A stretch of 64,000 nucleotides of DNA from Flavobacterium sp. (GTDB lineage: Bacteria; Bacteroidota; Bacteroidia; Flavobacteriales; Flavobacteriaceae), in assembly GCF_013822155.1 (NCBI RefSeq), contig NZ_PNJW01000009.1:1-64000 (forward strand). Direction: 5' to 3'. The number at the start of each line of letters is the position of its first letter. Positions within the stretch are counted from its first letter, which is position 1. This document shows positions 55,465 through 63,583 of the stretch, one piece after another. The position numbers and the translations under genes are program-made. The notes beneath the pieces are model-generated. The model ran no database searches, was not told the origin of the DNA, and saw only the letters and a list, made by a program, of their open reading frames with translations.

Positions 55465-56880
55465 ATGCTATTCAATTCCTTAAGTTTCATGGTTTTTTTG
55501 GTTGTAGTAATAGCTCTTTATTATTCCAATCTATTAAGTTGGGGTAATAGAAAACGTATGCTATTATTTACCAGTTATGTGTTTTATGGATTATGGAATC
55601 CACCATTGGTAATTATTCTATGGTTATCAACAATTGTAGATTGGGTAGCCGCAAACAATCTGGCTGTAGAAGAAAACCAACGCAAACGAAATGGTTGGTT
55701 AGCCTTGAGTATGGTGGTAAACTTAGGTTTCCTGGGTTTCTTTAAATACGGTAATTTTTTATTGGAAAACTTCACTTATTTAATGAATACAATTGGCGTT
55801 GAATACCAAGCTCAACCCATGGACATCATTCTTCCGATGGGAATTTCGTTTTATACCTTTCAAACCATGTCGTATACCTTAGATGTTTATAACCGAAAAG
55901 CAAAACCGGCGAATACCTTTTTAGATTTTGCACTATACGTTACTTTCTTTCCGCAATTAGTCGCCGGACCTATTGTGAGAGCCGGTGAATTAATCGACCA
56001 ATTTTATACTGAAAAAAAAGCGACAATTGACCAATTTATTTGGGGACTCTTTTTGTTCACTTTAGGACTCTTTCAAAAAGTAGTTTTGGCTGATTCCTTA
56101 TTGTCTGATACCGCAGATACTGTTTTCAGTAGTAAAGAAGCCCTTAATTTTTGGGATGCATGGGCAGGAACGCTCGCCTTCTCCGGACAAATATTCTTTG
56201 ACTTTGCGGGATATTCCACCTGTGCCATTGGAATCGCTATGATGTTGGGATTTATATTGCCCCATAACTTCTTATATCCTTATGGTGCGATTGGTTTTAC
56301 TGATTTTTGGCGACGCTGGCACATTACACTTTCCACTTGGCTTCGGGATTATTTATACATCCCGTTAGGAGGAAATAGATTAGGAATGACCCGAATGTAT
56401 GTGGCGTTAATGGTGACCATGCTTGTGGGTGGACTATGGCATGGAGCTGCATGGACCTTTGTGGTTTGGGGTGCTTTACATGGTTTTTATTTAGTCATGG
56501 AAAAACTGTTTAGACGAAAAGTTAATATCAAAACTACCCAATGGAATGGAATTTTCTTGGCCTTTTTAACCTTTACGTTAATCAATTTTACCTGGGTATT
56601 TTTCAGAGCAAGAGAATTCAGTACTGCACAAAATATGATTGAATCAATGCTTTTTCTACATCCAAACGGAATCTTAGTGTTAGAATATTTTGATTTATTG
56701 AAAGTATTTGTGCTAGTTGGACTGTTATTCCTGACGCATTTTTATATGCGACACCATACCGTAAAAATGGTTTCTGAATCGGTACCCAACTGGTTGTTTT
56801 CCTTCGTATGGGCTGTAATGATTTTTTTAATTGTGATTGCACAAGGTAGTGGCGAACAGTTTATTTATTTCCAATTTTAA
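55465..56880 (+). CDS. MBOAT-family O-acyltransferase (AlgI-like)
   Basis: This 471-residue membrane-bound O-acyltransferase has MLFNSLSFMVFLVVVIALYY at the start and MGISFYTFQTMSYTLDVYNRK near residues 131-151. FPQLVAGPIVRAGELIDQF follows near 171. The core is DFWRRWHITLSTWLRDYLYIPLGGNRLG near 275-302, and the catalytic His lies in VGGLWHGAAWTFVVWGALHG near 316-335. AlgI-like MBOATs acetylate exopolysaccharides; DltB-like ones handle D-alanine. It starts one base after the SGNH-like gene. No polysaccharide synthase gene lies in this operon, so the acceptor may be a surface glycan made elsewhere, for example by the Pel-like locus, or a small molecule. Confidence 0.93.
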   Translation: MLFNSLSFMVFLVVVIALYYSNLLSWGNRKRMLLFTSYVFYGLWNPPLVIILWLSTIVDWVAANNLAVEENQRKRNGWLALSMVVNLGFLGFFKYGNFLLENFTYLMNTIGVEYQAQPMDIILPMGISFYTFQTMSYTLDVYNRKAKPANTFLDFALYVTFFPQLVAGPIVRAGELIDQFYTEKKATIDQFIWGLFLFTLGLFQKVVLADSLLSDTADTVFSSKEALNFWDAWAGTLAFSGQIFFDFAGYSTCAIGIAMMLGFILPHNFLYPYGAIGFTDFWRRWHITLSTWLRDYLYIPLGGNRLGMTRMYVALMVTMLVGGLWHGAAWTFVVWGALHGFYLVMEKLFRRKVNIKTTQWNGIFLAFLTFTLINFTWVFFRAREFSTAQNMIESMLFLHPNGILVLEYFDLLKVFVLVGLLFLTHFYMRHHTVKMVSESVPNWLFSFVWAVMIFLIVIAQGSGEQFIYFQF

Positions 56881-56905
56881 AAAATGAAGTAATGAATTCA
56901 CATCA

Positions 56906-57088
56906 ATGAGACAAAATATAAAAAATAAGTCTTTAATCAATAAAAACAGAGATTACCTGATTAAATTATTTTGTCGTTTTGTAGTGGTCTTTACCTTAGT
57001 ATTAATACTTATCAACGGTTTTCTTTTCTTTAAATTTTTAATTGAACTTGTTAAAAAAAAATCATTCGCAGCCAATCGAATCATATAA
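56906..57088 (+). CDS. Possible small single-pass membrane protein
   Basis: This 60-residue frame is short and uncertain. It begins with a basic stretch (MRQNIKNKSLINKNRDYLIK) and has one hydrophobic helix (about residues 23-50). It starts 25 bases after the MBOAT stop, with the same strand and spacing as the rest of the series. A reverse-strand frame overlaps it and is judged a shadow. I recognise no family. Confidence 0.35.
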   Translation: MRQNIKNKSLINKNRDYLIKLFCRFVVVFTLVLILINGFLFFKFLIELVKKKSFAANRII

Positions 57089-57127
57089 ACCATTAAATTA
57101 GATAAAATATAAAATAAAACTAACCTT

Positions 57128-59161
57128 ATGAAATTCAAAAATGTCCTCATTATATTCTTAGTCATTTATCTACAGCAAAATATTCATGCTCAGGAAAAAA
57201 CCATTCTTGAACTAAAAGATTTATTTGACATAGAGTATATCTCCGAGCCACAAATATCACCGGATGGTTCGCAGATTGTGTTTGTCAGAAACTTCAAAGA
57301 CATCATGACCGATCGTGATTATTCAAATCTTTGGATTAGCAATATAAACGGAACTCGCATCCGCCAACTAACTCATGGCAATCAACGGGACTATGCTCCT
57401 CGTTGGTCAAATGACGGCAAAATGCTTGCGTTTCTATCCAATCAGGATGATCAAAAAGTAAAACTTTACCTCTTCTACCTTGATACTCGGGAGATAGTAA
57501 CATTAACAAATTCATCTTTTCCTCCAAGTGCTGTAGCATGGAGTCCTGATAATAGTCAATTAGCCTTTACTCAGTTTGTGCCGCAAACAAAAAAATCATT
57601 GCTAACTATTCCCTCCAAACCCGAAGGTGCTGAATGGAATGCTCCGCCAATTTACATTGACGAAATGAATTATAGAGCAGATGGTCCGGGATATCAGAAA
57701 CCGGGTAAAACACAGTTATTTACTTTAGGCATAAATGGAGGAACGCCAAGACAACGAACATTTACGGCTAACAATCACGGAAGTCCAATTTGGGCAAAAG
57801 ATGGTCAAAGCCTATTTTTCTCAGCTAATTTGCATGAAAAACATGAATTTGAACCTAAAAATTCAGAAATCTATACCTTAAATCTCAATAGTGGTGAAAT
57901 CAAAGCTTTAACAACTCGCTTTGGACCGGATTCCGATTTTGCACTTTCTCCCGATGGCAAAAAAATAGCCTTTATTGGTAATGACGATACTTTCCAAGGT
58001 TATCAAGTCACCAATTTATATGTAATGAACGTGGATGGAACCGAAATTAAAAACCTCACATCAACACTTGATCGTGATGCCGAAAATCCACAATGGGAAG
58101 CAAATGGAAAAGGTATTTATTTTCAATACGATGAATTTGGTGATACAAAAGTAGGTCATGTTGCTCTTACGGGAAAAATAAGAACAGTTTTCGAGGGATT
58201 AGGCGGTTTAGACATCGGCAGACCCTACAACGCAGGCACATTCACTGTTTCTACTAACAACAGGTTTGCTTTTACTCAAGGAGGATCAGAACATCCTGCG
58301 GATTTGGCGATTTGGAACGGTGGTGAAATTAAACGTTTAACCAATGTAAATGAGGATTTATTCTCTTACCGAAAAATCGGTAAAACAGAAGAAATCTCAT
58401 GGGAGTCATCTTTTGATAAAAAGCGAATGCAAGGTTGGATTGTAACTCCACCGAATTTTGACCCAACTAAAAAATATCCTTTGATTTTGGAAATTCATGG
58501 AGGGCCATTTGCTATGTACGGCCCTTCATTTACCTATGAAATCCAAGCCTATGCTGCCGCCGGATATGTAGTTCTTTATTGCAATCCTCGCGGAAGTACG
58601 GGTTATGGACAAGAATTTGGCAACTCAATACATCACGATTATCCAAATCATGATTATGATGACCTAATGTCTGGAGTTGATGCGGTAATAAGTAAAGGAT
58701 ACATTGACACAAACAATTTATTTGTGACAGGAGGTTCCGGAGGTGGCGTTTTAACCGCTTGGATTATCGGTAAAACAAATCGTTTCAAAGCCGCTGTTGT
58801 AGCCAAGCCTGTAATTAACTGGTACAGTTTTGTGTTGAATGCGGATATTCCCGCTTTCTTTACAAAATATTGGTTCGATAAAATGCCTTGGGAAGATGTA
58901 GAAAACTACCATAGAAGATCTCCTATTTCCTTAGTTGGAAATGTAAAAACACCCACGATGCTCCTTACCGGCGAGCAAGATTTCCGGACGCCCATCTCAG
59001 AATCTGAACAATATTATACTGCTCTGAAACTTCAGGGAGTCGAATCTGCGATGGTTCGAATTCCAAATGCCTCGCATGGATTAGTCAATCGTCCAAGTAT
59101 GTTGCTTAGCAAAACATCGGCAATTTTAAGTTGGTTTAATTATTATAAAGACAAAAAATGA
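57128..59161 (+). CDS. Secreted S9 family (S9C-like) serine peptidase
   Basis: This 677-residue exported peptidase has a signal peptide ending NIHAQ (residue 22). A WD40/TolB-like propeller follows (about 30-400, starting YISEPQISPDGSQIVFVRN, with repeated SPDGKKIAF-type blades). The catalytic domain spans about 430-677: the HGGPFAMYGP oxyanion region near 458, Ser in FVTGGSGGGVLTAWI near 537, Asp in LTGEQDFRTPISE near 618, and His in PNASHGLVNRP near 650. Such dipeptidyl/acyl-aminoacyl peptidases of Bacteroidota degrade peptides in the periplasm. It is the last gene of the closely spaced series before a 215-base gap. Confidence 0.95.
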   Translation: MKFKNVLIIFLVIYLQQNIHAQEKTILELKDLFDIEYISEPQISPDGSQIVFVRNFKDIMTDRDYSNLWISNINGTRIRQLTHGNQRDYAPRWSNDGKMLAFLSNQDDQKVKLYLFYLDTREIVTLTNSSFPPSAVAWSPDNSQLAFTQFVPQTKKSLLTIPSKPEGAEWNAPPIYIDEMNYRADGPGYQKPGKTQLFTLGINGGTPRQRTFTANNHGSPIWAKDGQSLFFSANLHEKHEFEPKNSEIYTLNLNSGEIKALTTRFGPDSDFALSPDGKKIAFIGNDDTFQGYQVTNLYVMNVDGTEIKNLTSTLDRDAENPQWEANGKGIYFQYDEFGDTKVGHVALTGKIRTVFEGLGGLDIGRPYNAGTFTVSTNNRFAFTQGGSEHPADLAIWNGGEIKRLTNVNEDLFSYRKIGKTEEISWESSFDKKRMQGWIVTPPNFDPTKKYPLILEIHGGPFAMYGPSFTYEIQAYAAAGYVVLYCNPRGSTGYGQEFGNSIHHDYPNHDYDDLMSGVDAVISKGYIDTNNLFVTGGSGGGVLTAWIIGKTNRFKAAVVAKPVINWYSFVLNADIPAFFTKYWFDKMPWEDVENYHRRSPISLVGNVKTPTMLLTGEQDFRTPISESEQYYTALKLQGVESAMVRIPNASHGLVNRPSMLLSKTSAILSWFNYYKDKK

Positions 59162-59376
59162 TTTGATAACATACAAAAAAACTTCTTAAACAAGGCAAAA
59201 TCATTAATTACAAAGAGAACATAAAACTCGATTTGAATAAAGATTGAGTTAGCCTCTCCCTCTATTCATAAAAAAGAGTTAATACGTAAAGTACCAATTG
59301 ATTTTTAATGCTATTTTAGTAATCGATTTAAAAAAATTATTAATCAGCGAATCTGCGGCTAATTGAAAAGTAAACT

Positions 59377-61002
59377 ATGTCTAAAATTTTTCTCATAATA
59401 ATTATATTTTTTGGATTTCAACAAATCAACGCTCAGGAATTCACCCGCCGCGATTCATTACAAGGTAGTCTACGCCCGGAACGAACTTGTTTTGATGTAC
59501 TTCGGTATGACTTGAATTTGACCATTGAACCGGAATATAAAACAGTCAAAGGTTACAATGACATTACCTTTAAAGTAATTGAAAAAACGCAAAAAATTCA
59601 ATTGGATTTGTTTGAGAACATGGTTGTGGACAGTATCATTTTCAATGAAAAAAAACTGCCATACAAAAGAGAATTTGATGCCGTCTTCATCAATTTCCCT
59701 TCTATTTTACCCTTAAATACAGAACAAAAAGTTCGCTTTTATTACTCCGGGAATCCTTTAGTTGCCAAACGAGCCCCTTGGGATGGTGGTTTTGTATGGA
59801 AAAAAGATGCTAACGGAAATCCATTTGTTGGCGTAGCTGTTCAAGGAACCGGAGCAAGTCTTTGGTATCCCGTTAAAGACCATCAAACCGACGAACCTGA
59901 TCGAGGTGCTTCCGTCAAAGTTGCAGTTCCAAATGGTTTAATGAACGTTTCTAACGGTAAATTTTTAGGCAATGAAAACCTCAATAATGGCTTTACCCGT
60001 TGGGATTGGGAAGTAAAAAATCCAATCAATAATTATAACATCGTCATCAACATTGGTGATTATGTCAACATCCATGAAAAATTAGACAATTTAGACTTAG
60101 ATTATTATGTCTTAGCCGAAAATGAAGCCGTAGCTCGTAAGCATTTTGAAGAAGTTATGCCCATGATGGAATGCTTCCAACAAAAATTCGGAACCTATCC
60201 TTTTGTGAATGATGGCTACAAATTAGTTGAAACTCCTTATTTAGGTATGGAGCACCAAAGTGCTGTAGCTTATGGAAATAAGTATACAAAAGGTTATCTT
60301 GGAAGTGATATGACCGGCACCGGAATAGGGTTAGAATTTGATTACATTATTATTCACGAAACCGGTCATGAATGGTTTGGAAACAGCATCACCTCGAAAG
60401 ACATTGCCGATATGTGGATTCATGAAAGTTTCACTACTTATTCGGAATGCGTGTATGTTGAATGCCAATTTGGCTACGAAAAAGCCATGGCCTACATCAA
60501 TGGTCAGAAAAAATTAATTGCAAATCAAAAACCGGTCATTGGGCAATTCGGCGTAAATTATAAAACCGGCAATTCCGACATGTACTATAAAGGAGCCTTG
60601 ATGCTCAATACCATTCGACACATCATCAACGATGACACAAAATGGTGGGCAATGCTGAAAAAATATGCAGAAACCTACCGCCATAAAATTATTGAAACAA
60701 AAGATGTCGTGGCTTTCTTTTCTAAAGAATCGGGTTTAAATTTATCGCCTGTATTTGACCAATACTTAAAATACAAAATGCAACCTGAATTAGAATTGAA
60801 GTTTAACGAGGAAACTATCGATTTCCGATGGAAAACAGATGTAGAAAATTTTAAAATGCCTTTTGAATATAAAATCGGTTCTAAATCAACACGATTGGAA
60901 GCTACAAATACTTGGCAATCAGCTCCAATAAAGTTAAAAAATCAAGCTGATTTCAGTTTAGAAGAAAACAAGTTTTTGTTTACTAGTAACGTCCTAAAAT
61001 AA
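59377..61002 (+). CDS. M1 family metallopeptidase
   Basis: This 541-residue secreted peptidase has a signal peptide ending QQINAQ. The N-terminal beta-domain covers about 30-220. The substrate-binding YLGMEHQSAVAYG near 287-299 is the GxMEN equivalent. The zinc site HETGHEWFGNSITSKDIADMWIHESFTTYSE near 327-357 is HExxH with Glu 18 residues after. It removes N-terminal residues from peptides. A truncated C-terminal region (no full ERAP-like domain) is normal for this short M1 group. The 215-base leader region at 59162-59376 contains an isolated GCGAATCTGCGG word but no strong promoter match. Confidence 0.93.
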   Translation: MSKIFLIIIIFFGFQQINAQEFTRRDSLQGSLRPERTCFDVLRYDLNLTIEPEYKTVKGYNDITFKVIEKTQKIQLDLFENMVVDSIIFNEKKLPYKREFDAVFINFPSILPLNTEQKVRFYYSGNPLVAKRAPWDGGFVWKKDANGNPFVGVAVQGTGASLWYPVKDHQTDEPDRGASVKVAVPNGLMNVSNGKFLGNENLNNGFTRWDWEVKNPINNYNIVINIGDYVNIHEKLDNLDLDYYVLAENEAVARKHFEEVMPMMECFQQKFGTYPFVNDGYKLVETPYLGMEHQSAVAYGNKYTKGYLGSDMTGTGIGLEFDYIIIHETGHEWFGNSITSKDIADMWIHESFTTYSECVYVECQFGYEKAMAYINGQKKLIANQKPVIGQFGVNYKTGNSDMYYKGALMLNTIRHIINDDTKWWAMLKKYAETYRHKIIETKDVVAFFSKESGLNLSPVFDQYLKYKMQPELELKFNEETIDFRWKTDVENFKMPFEYKIGSKSTRLEATNTWQSAPIKLKNQADFSLEENKFLFTSNVLK

Positions 61003-61006
61003 TAAA

Positions 61007-61050
61007 CCGCTGATTCCCTAAACTTAAATACTTTTTTAGGGAATCAGCGG
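61007..61050. terminator. Bidirectional hairpin between M1 peptidase and menE-like genes
   Basis: A perfect 16-bp stem (61007-61022 with 61035-61050, CCGCTGATTCCC and its complement) with a 12-base loop lies exactly between two convergent stops (61002 and 61059). Confidence 0.85.
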
Positions 61051-61058
61051 CAATTTTA

Positions 61059-62114
61059 TTAATACATAAATTTGCTCACCGTTTCTTTTCGAACAATTTT
61101 ACCCGTAGCCGTTTCTTCAAAATGTTTCACAAAGTGAATTTCTTTAGGTTTTTCATATTTATCTAAAACTTCAAAAACACTATCCTCAATGGTTAAAGGC
61201 TCTCCTTCCACAATCAAAACTAATTTTTCTCCTAAAACGGGATCAGGTTGCCCTATCACAAAATAGCGTCTTGGGATTCGGGTGGCTAATTTTTCTTCTA
61301 TTTGCTCCGGAATCAATTTGATACCACCACTGTTTACCACATTATCATAACGACCTAACCAAATAAATTCATTCTCAGAAACCATTTCAACAATATCATT
61401 GGTTTCTATAATTTCATTTGAAATGGAAGGAGCTTTAATTAATAGGCAATTGTTATCATCCTGAGAAAGCATTACATTCGGAAAAACAGTAAACGCTTCC
61501 TCACCTATTCGCTTAGCAGCAATGTGCGTAATGGTTTCAGTCATACCATACGTTTCGTAAATTTCTGATTTAACCTTCAGTAATTTTTCTTCTAATGGTT
61601 TCGTTATTTTGGCACCACCAATGATTATTTTTTTAATGTGATGCAATTTATTCAACGAATATTGAGCTTGCATTGGCACCATCGCGGCAAAATCATAATC
61701 ATGGTCAATTCGCTCTAACGGATTTGAACTGGGAGCAACAAAATCAATTTCCAGCCCCAAAATAAAACCACGAATAAACATCATTTTTCCGGCTACATAC
61801 TTAGCAGGCAAACAATGAAGAACTCTATCACCCGGTTGCAAATCAAAGAAATCGCCTGTCGCTAGGGCTGAACTAACCATCGCTTGCTTATCAACACGAA
61901 TCAATTTAGGCGTGCCCGTAGAACCGGAGGTGTTTATTTCAAGATAACTTCTGTCATCAAACCAATCTAACAAAAAGTCGCCAACCGGTTTTTCAAAATC
62001 TTCACCTTCTTTTATAAAACTATAAGCAAAAGTGCATAAATCTTCTCTGTTTAAATGAAAACCATTCAGTTTAAACTTATTGTGCACATTGTGGTAAGTA
62101 ATATCACTATTCAT
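61059..62114 (-). CDS. menE: Short AMP-binding acyl-CoA ligase, probable o-succinylbenzoate-CoA ligase
   Basis: This 351-residue ANL-superfamily enzyme has the P-loop LEINTSGSTGTPKLIRV near residues 57-73. YETYGMTETITHIAAKRIG lies near 189-207, and FIWLGRYDNVVNSGGIKLIPEQIEEKL near 250-276 carries the hinge. The C-terminal domain has the catalytic Lys in ETATGKIVRKETVSKF. The compact size is that of Bacteroidota MenE, which activates o-succinylbenzoate in menaquinone synthesis. Other men genes are not adjacent, so the specificity is inferred from family shape. Its start overlaps the end of the upstream CPBP-protease gene by 8 bases. Confidence 0.82.
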   Translation of the reverse strand: MNSDITYHNVHNKFKLNGFHLNREDLCTFAYSFIKEGEDFEKPVGDFLLDWFDDRSYLEINTSGSTGTPKLIRVDKQAMVSSALATGDFFDLQPGDRVLHCLPAKYVAGKMMFIRGFILGLEIDFVAPSSNPLERIDHDYDFAAMVPMQAQYSLNKLHHIKKIIIGGAKITKPLEEKLLKVKSEIYETYGMTETITHIAAKRIGEEAFTVFPNVMLSQDDNNCLLIKAPSISNEIIETNDIVEMVSENEFIWLGRYDNVVNSGGIKLIPEQIEEKLATRIPRRYFVIGQPDPVLGEKLVLIVEGEPLTIEDSVFEVLDKYEKPKEIHFVKHFEETATGKIVRKETVSKFMY

Positions 62115-63042
62115 TTTCTTTTCCTTTTATATTAATTATTTCTTTTTCTGCTTCAAATTCATGAACGATTCCGGATAATTTTTCTTTCCAATTGGTCCAT
62201 TCGTATTTTCTCCCAAAAATAAACAAAAGAATTGGGAAAATAACCAGTACCGGGAATAATACATCATAACTTGCAGAAGGTTCTGATACATCTTTAAAAA
62301 TGGAATGCGTTTGAAAAGCAGTCCAATCTGCTGTTACTAAAAGGGCTCCCACAAGATTATTGGCAGCATGAAAACCTAAGGCCAATTCCATTCCCTCATC
62401 CATCAAGGTTATAATTCCTAAAAAAAATCCGGTCCCTATATAATAAACCATGATGATATAACCCAACTTTCCAACTTCCGGATTAGCAATATGCATTAAT
62501 CCAAACAAGATAGACGTAATCAGTAAAGGAGCTAATTTACTTTTAGTCACCACACCAATCCCCTGCATCAAATAACCCCTAAACAAATATTCTTCAAAAC
62601 TGGTCTGTAACGGAATCAGCACTATCGCAAGAATCAAAAAAACAAAAAACTTAGACGGATTAAAATTAAATACGAAATTTTCGGGAGCAGTATAATAAAT
62701 CAACAAGGTTGAAATCACACAGAATAATCCCCAAATGGTAAAGGAAAACATAATTCTTTTCCAATCCACTTTTTTTCGGGAAGTCGTTAAACTTCGAATA
62801 CTTTGCTGATGAACAAATTTTACCCAAAAAAGCAAGAAAAGACAAGCCACTGATAATGGGCCTATCAAAATCACAAAAGTCAAATTCACACCAAACTGAT
62901 CAATAAACAGCTTTAAAGTGTCTTCCACATTCACGTCCTGAGTTGAAAAATAATTCACCACCATTAATCCTAAAAACAAAACAGGAATGGGTAAATAAAA
63001 TAAAAAATTAAACCTTTTGGTGTTGATTTGTTCAATATACAT
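62107..63042 (-). CDS. CPBP family intramembrane metalloprotease
   Basis: This 311-residue protein with about eight membrane helices carries the CPBP/CAAX-protease motif QTSFEEYLFRGYLMQ (EExxxR) and a second motif ITSILFGLMHIANPEVGKLGY with its conserved His. A third His is in LGFHAANNLVG. Members may act as CAAX-like or Type II proteases or in bacteriocin immunity. The substrate is unknown. The start is taken at ATG 63042 because a TATATTTG -7 box (minus, 63060-63067) lies just upstream and would leave an 11-base leader. An earlier in-frame ATG at 63087 precedes that box. Confidence 0.85.
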   Translation of the reverse strand: MYIEQINTKRFNFLFYLPIPVLFLGLMVVNYFSTQDVNVEDTLKLFIDQFGVNLTFVILIGPLSVACLFLLFWVKFVHQQSIRSLTTSRKKVDWKRIMFSFTIWGLFCVISTLLIYYTAPENFVFNFNPSKFFVFLILAIVLIPLQTSFEEYLFRGYLMQGIGVVTKSKLAPLLITSILFGLMHIANPEVGKLGYIIMVYYIGTGFFLGIITLMDEGMELALGFHAANNLVGALLVTADWTAFQTHSIFKDVSEPSASYDVLFPVLVIFPILLFIFGRKYEWTNWKEKLSGIVHEFEAEKEIINIKGKENE

Positions 63043-63059
63043 AGGAATGCTTTTGTTTT

Positions 63060-63067
63060 CAAATATA
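63060..63067 (-). promoter_or_regulatory. Predicted -7 box for the CPBP protease and menE-like genes
   Basis: TATATTTG on the minus strand is a full consensus match 18 bases before ATG 63042. A good -33 box is not seen. Confidence 0.5.
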
Positions 63068-63146
63068 GGACTTTTGTAAATGCACATGTTACATTTTTTT
63101 TAACAAAATTTGAATTTTGATGCTGTTACTTTGCAAAAAAATCAGA

Positions 63147-63491
63147 ATGATTACCATTTTTCACAATCCAAGATGTGGCAAATCCAGAGAAGGCTTAGCC
63201 ATCTTGGAACAATCAGGAAAACCTTTTCAAGTAATTAAATACCTTGATAAAAACCCTACTGAAGCAGAGTTAAAATCCATTATTGAAAAACTTCAACTGG
63301 CTCCAATCGATTTAGTCAGGCAAAAAGAATCCGTTTGGATAGAACAATTTAAAGGTAAAAATTTATCTGATAACGAAATCGTTCACGCCATGGTTTCAAA
63401 TCCTATTTTAATGGAAAGACCAATTGTAATGAATGATTCCCAAGCAATTATTGGCAGACCTCCCCAAAAAATCATTGATTTTATTGCTTAA
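63147..63491 (+). CDS. ArsC-family arsenate reductase (glutaredoxin-type)
   Basis: This 114-residue thioredoxin-fold protein starts MITIFHNPRCGKSREGLAIL, with the reactive Cys of the family. FQVIKYLDKNPTEAEL and the substrate-binding Arg in NPILMERPIVMNDSQAIIGRPPQKI follow. It resembles ArsC, which reduces arsenate with glutathione or a thiol, and the related YffB/Spx proteins. An upstream in-frame ATG (63117) would add ten residues unlike the family and is rejected. There is no arsenic operon nearby, so a housekeeping thiol role is possible. Confidence 0.88.
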   Translation: MITIFHNPRCGKSREGLAILEQSGKPFQVIKYLDKNPTEAELKSIIEKLQLAPIDLVRQKESVWIEQFKGKNLSDNEIVHAMVSNPILMERPIVMNDSQAIIGRPPQKIIDFIA

Positions 63492-63543
63492 AACTTAGCA
63501 ATCATTTAACAAATCTTTGGGATTTTTCGGATAAACCAATAAG

Positions 63544-63551
63544 TAATTTTG
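63544..63551 (+). promoter_or_regulatory. Predicted -7 box of the surface-receptor gene
   Basis: TAATTTTG matches TAnnTTTG 32 bases before the start. A TTTG at 63516-63519 gives a 24-base spacer, a little longer than usual. Confidence 0.5.
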
Positions 63552-63583
63552 CAGTCTTAATGCAAGCACATAACCTTAAGTTC

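Noticed and set aside
42519..57088. Calling the HTCS region a polysaccharide utilisation locus
   Set aside because: There is no SusC/SusD pair and no glycoside hydrolase or polysaccharide lyase in the series.
56953..57165. Minus-strand 70-codon hydrophobic frame opposite the small membrane protein
   Set aside because: It overlaps the start of the S9 peptidase gene and its signal peptide; reverse-complement shadow of hydrophobic coding DNA.
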